Source: a bacterium
Lineage (GTDB): Bacteria > Patescibacteriota > Microgenomatia > UBA1400 > PJMF01
Assembly: GCA_900299155.1 (NCBI GenBank)
Contig: OMIS01000033.1
Span: 1 to 6,273 of the forward strand
DNA length: 6,273 nucleotides
Direction of reading: 5' to 3'
This document shows positions 5,686 to 6,273 of this stretch, piece after piece (position 1 is the stretch's first letter; each line of letters starts with the position of its first letter). The notes beneath the pieces were generated by a model. The model did no database searches and was not told the DNA's origin. It worked only from the letters and a program-made list of their open reading frames with translations. The position numbers and the translations under genes were made by a program.

Positions 5686-6072
5686 ATGTCTCAAGATTTA
5701 TACCAAGCAGTGATTTTAGAAGAGCTGCAACATCCACAAAATAAGCGCGAGCTGAGTGATGCGGCGGTTTCTGTGCATGAAACCAACAGTTCTTGTGGTG
5801 ACGATGTGACAGTGTTTTTGAAGTTTGATGCCACTGGAGAGCGAGTGAGCGAGGTGGGTTGGCAGGGAAGTGGTTGTGCTATCAGTCAAGCAGCTATGAG
5901 TTTATTATCTGAAAAAATAACGGGGATGCTGGTATCAGAAATTGGGTCGTTAGGTCAAGCAGATTTAGAATCTATGCTGGGGTTACAACAACCGATTGCC
6001 TATGGCAGAGTCAAATGTTTGCTGATTGGGCTGCAGGCAGTAAAAAAGGCACTAAATATAAATTTGATATAA
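5686..6072 (+). CDS. sufU: SufU/IscU-family sulfur-transfer or scaffold protein
   Basis: SufU accepts the persulfide sulfur from SufS in SUF systems that lack SufE. The 128-residue protein has the three conserved cysteines. Cys37 is in NSSCGDDV with the adjacent Asp39, Cys64 is in GSGCAISQAAMSLLSE, and Cys111 is in RVKCLLIGLQAVKKAL. The N-terminal LYQAVILEELQHPQNK matches the family's opening helix. Lys, not the His typical of IscU, precedes the third cysteine, as in SufU. However, the second and third cysteines are only 47 residues apart. As I recall, that is near IscU (about 43) and shorter than B. subtilis SufU (about 62), so most of the SufU-specific insertion is missing. It follows sufS after 76 bases, the usual partnership. 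The stop codon is two bases from the decayed CRISPR repeat. Confidence 0.93.
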   Translation: MSQDLYQAVILEELQHPQNKRELSDAAVSVHETNSSCGDDVTVFLKFDATGERVSEVGWQGSGCAISQAAMSLLSEKITGMLVSEIGSLGQADLESMLGLQQPIAYGRVKCLLIGLQAVKKALNINLI

Positions 6073-6074
6073 GA

Positions 6075-6099
6075 TATTTTTCATTCAACAGTTTTGATG
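6075..6099. repeat. Degenerate terminal repeat of the CRISPR-like array
   Basis: Placed 43 bases before the first perfect repeat, this 25-base segment keeps the last ten bases of the repeat exactly (AGTTTTGATG, 6090-6099). In total it matches 15 of 25 positions. Decay at one end of a terminal repeat usually marks the leader-distal end. Here the decay is on the outer (left) side, so the array is probably read leftward, on the minus strand, from a leader beyond the window. Confidence 0.6.
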
Positions 6100-6117
6100 C
6101 AGAACAAACACAATTAC

Positions 6118-6273
6118 GCTTTTAACAACTTAAGTTTTGATGCGGCATCCTACACGTCCAAGCTTTTAACAACTTAAGTTTTGATGATCCAATAGCTTGT
6201 ATGTTGCTTTTAACAACTTAAGTTTTGATGCTAAAAAAAATAAAGTAGGCTTTTAACAACTTAAGTTTTGATG
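6118..6273 (-). CRISPR. CRISPR-like array: four identical 25-bp repeats, 18-19-bp spacers, continues past the window
   Basis: Identical 25-base repeats stand at 6118-6142, 6162-6186, 6206-6230 and 6249-6273. The three spacers are 19, 19 and 18 bases (6143-6161, 6187-6205, 6231-6248) and share no sequence with each other. A further 18-base spacer (6100-6117) follows the decayed first repeat. Read on the minus strand, the repeat starts CATCAAAACTT, contains the palindrome AACTTAAGTT and ends GTTAAAAGC. Ordinary CRISPR spacers are about 28-40 bases. Repeats of about 25 bases with 17-19-base spacers are known from type V-D (Cas12d/CasY), and from memory many such repeats end in AAAGGC or similar. 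No cas gene is in the window, so the type is inferred. Plasmid iterons or another interspersed repeat family remain possible, but unique spacers of near-constant length favour CRISPR. Confidence 0.8.

Noticed and set aside
284..6072. Recoded UGA (glycine), as in some CPR lineages
   Set aside because: No in-frame TGA occurs in the five genes of the suf locus. All end at TAA or TAG at the expected protein C-termini, and glycine uses GGN codons. The standard code is sufficient.
6118..6273. Plasmid origin iterons as an explanation of the repeats
   Set aside because: The intervening sequences are unrelated, of near-constant 18-19 bases, with a degenerate terminal repeat, and the neighbours are housekeeping suf genes rather than rep. 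CRISPR fits better, though this is not excluded.

Overview
The window is a SUF-type iron-sulfur cluster assembly locus that ends in a CRISPR-like array with unusually short spacers. All five substantial genes lie on the + strand. The genes are sufB (284-2929, interrupted by a 407-residue intein), a very short sufD (3130-3630), an unrecognised 174-residue gene (3706-4230), sufS (4281-5609) and sufU (5686-6072). A probable 46-residue membrane protein is encoded divergently on the minus strand (19-159).

Working together: SufS takes sulfur from cysteine as a persulfide, SufU is the expected sulfur acceptor or scaffold, and SufB with SufD form the platform on which clusters are built. The ATPase SufC, which normally completes the SufBCD complex, is not encoded here. 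The unknown gene sits inside the locus but has its own consensus -10 and a strong Shine-Dalgarno site, so it may be a separate unit.

Region by region: 1-283 holds the small minus-strand gene, its promoter, an operator-like palindrome, an internal hairpin and the sufB promoter. The 200-base gap 2930-3129 is mostly one long imperfect palindrome (2941-3075), which is either MITE-like or a structured RNA. The other gaps are short and carry promoter-like signals, several of them so close to the start codon that a leaderless or near-leaderless transcript is predicted. From 6118 to the window edge there are four perfect 25-base repeats separated by 18-19-base unique spacers. A decayed repeat stands in phase before them, two bases after the sufU stop. 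Spacers this short are characteristic of type V-D (Cas12d/CasY) arrays known from Candidate Phyla Radiation bacteria. No cas gene is in the window, so this link is inference.

Organism: a bacterium of moderate-to-low GC using the standard genetic code (all five suf-locus frames close at TAA or TAG and have no internal TGA). A Patescibacteria/CPR lineage is the best guess, based on the short spacers, the minimal SufD, the scarcity of Shine-Dalgarno sites and the leaderless-type promoters. No single marker here proves it.
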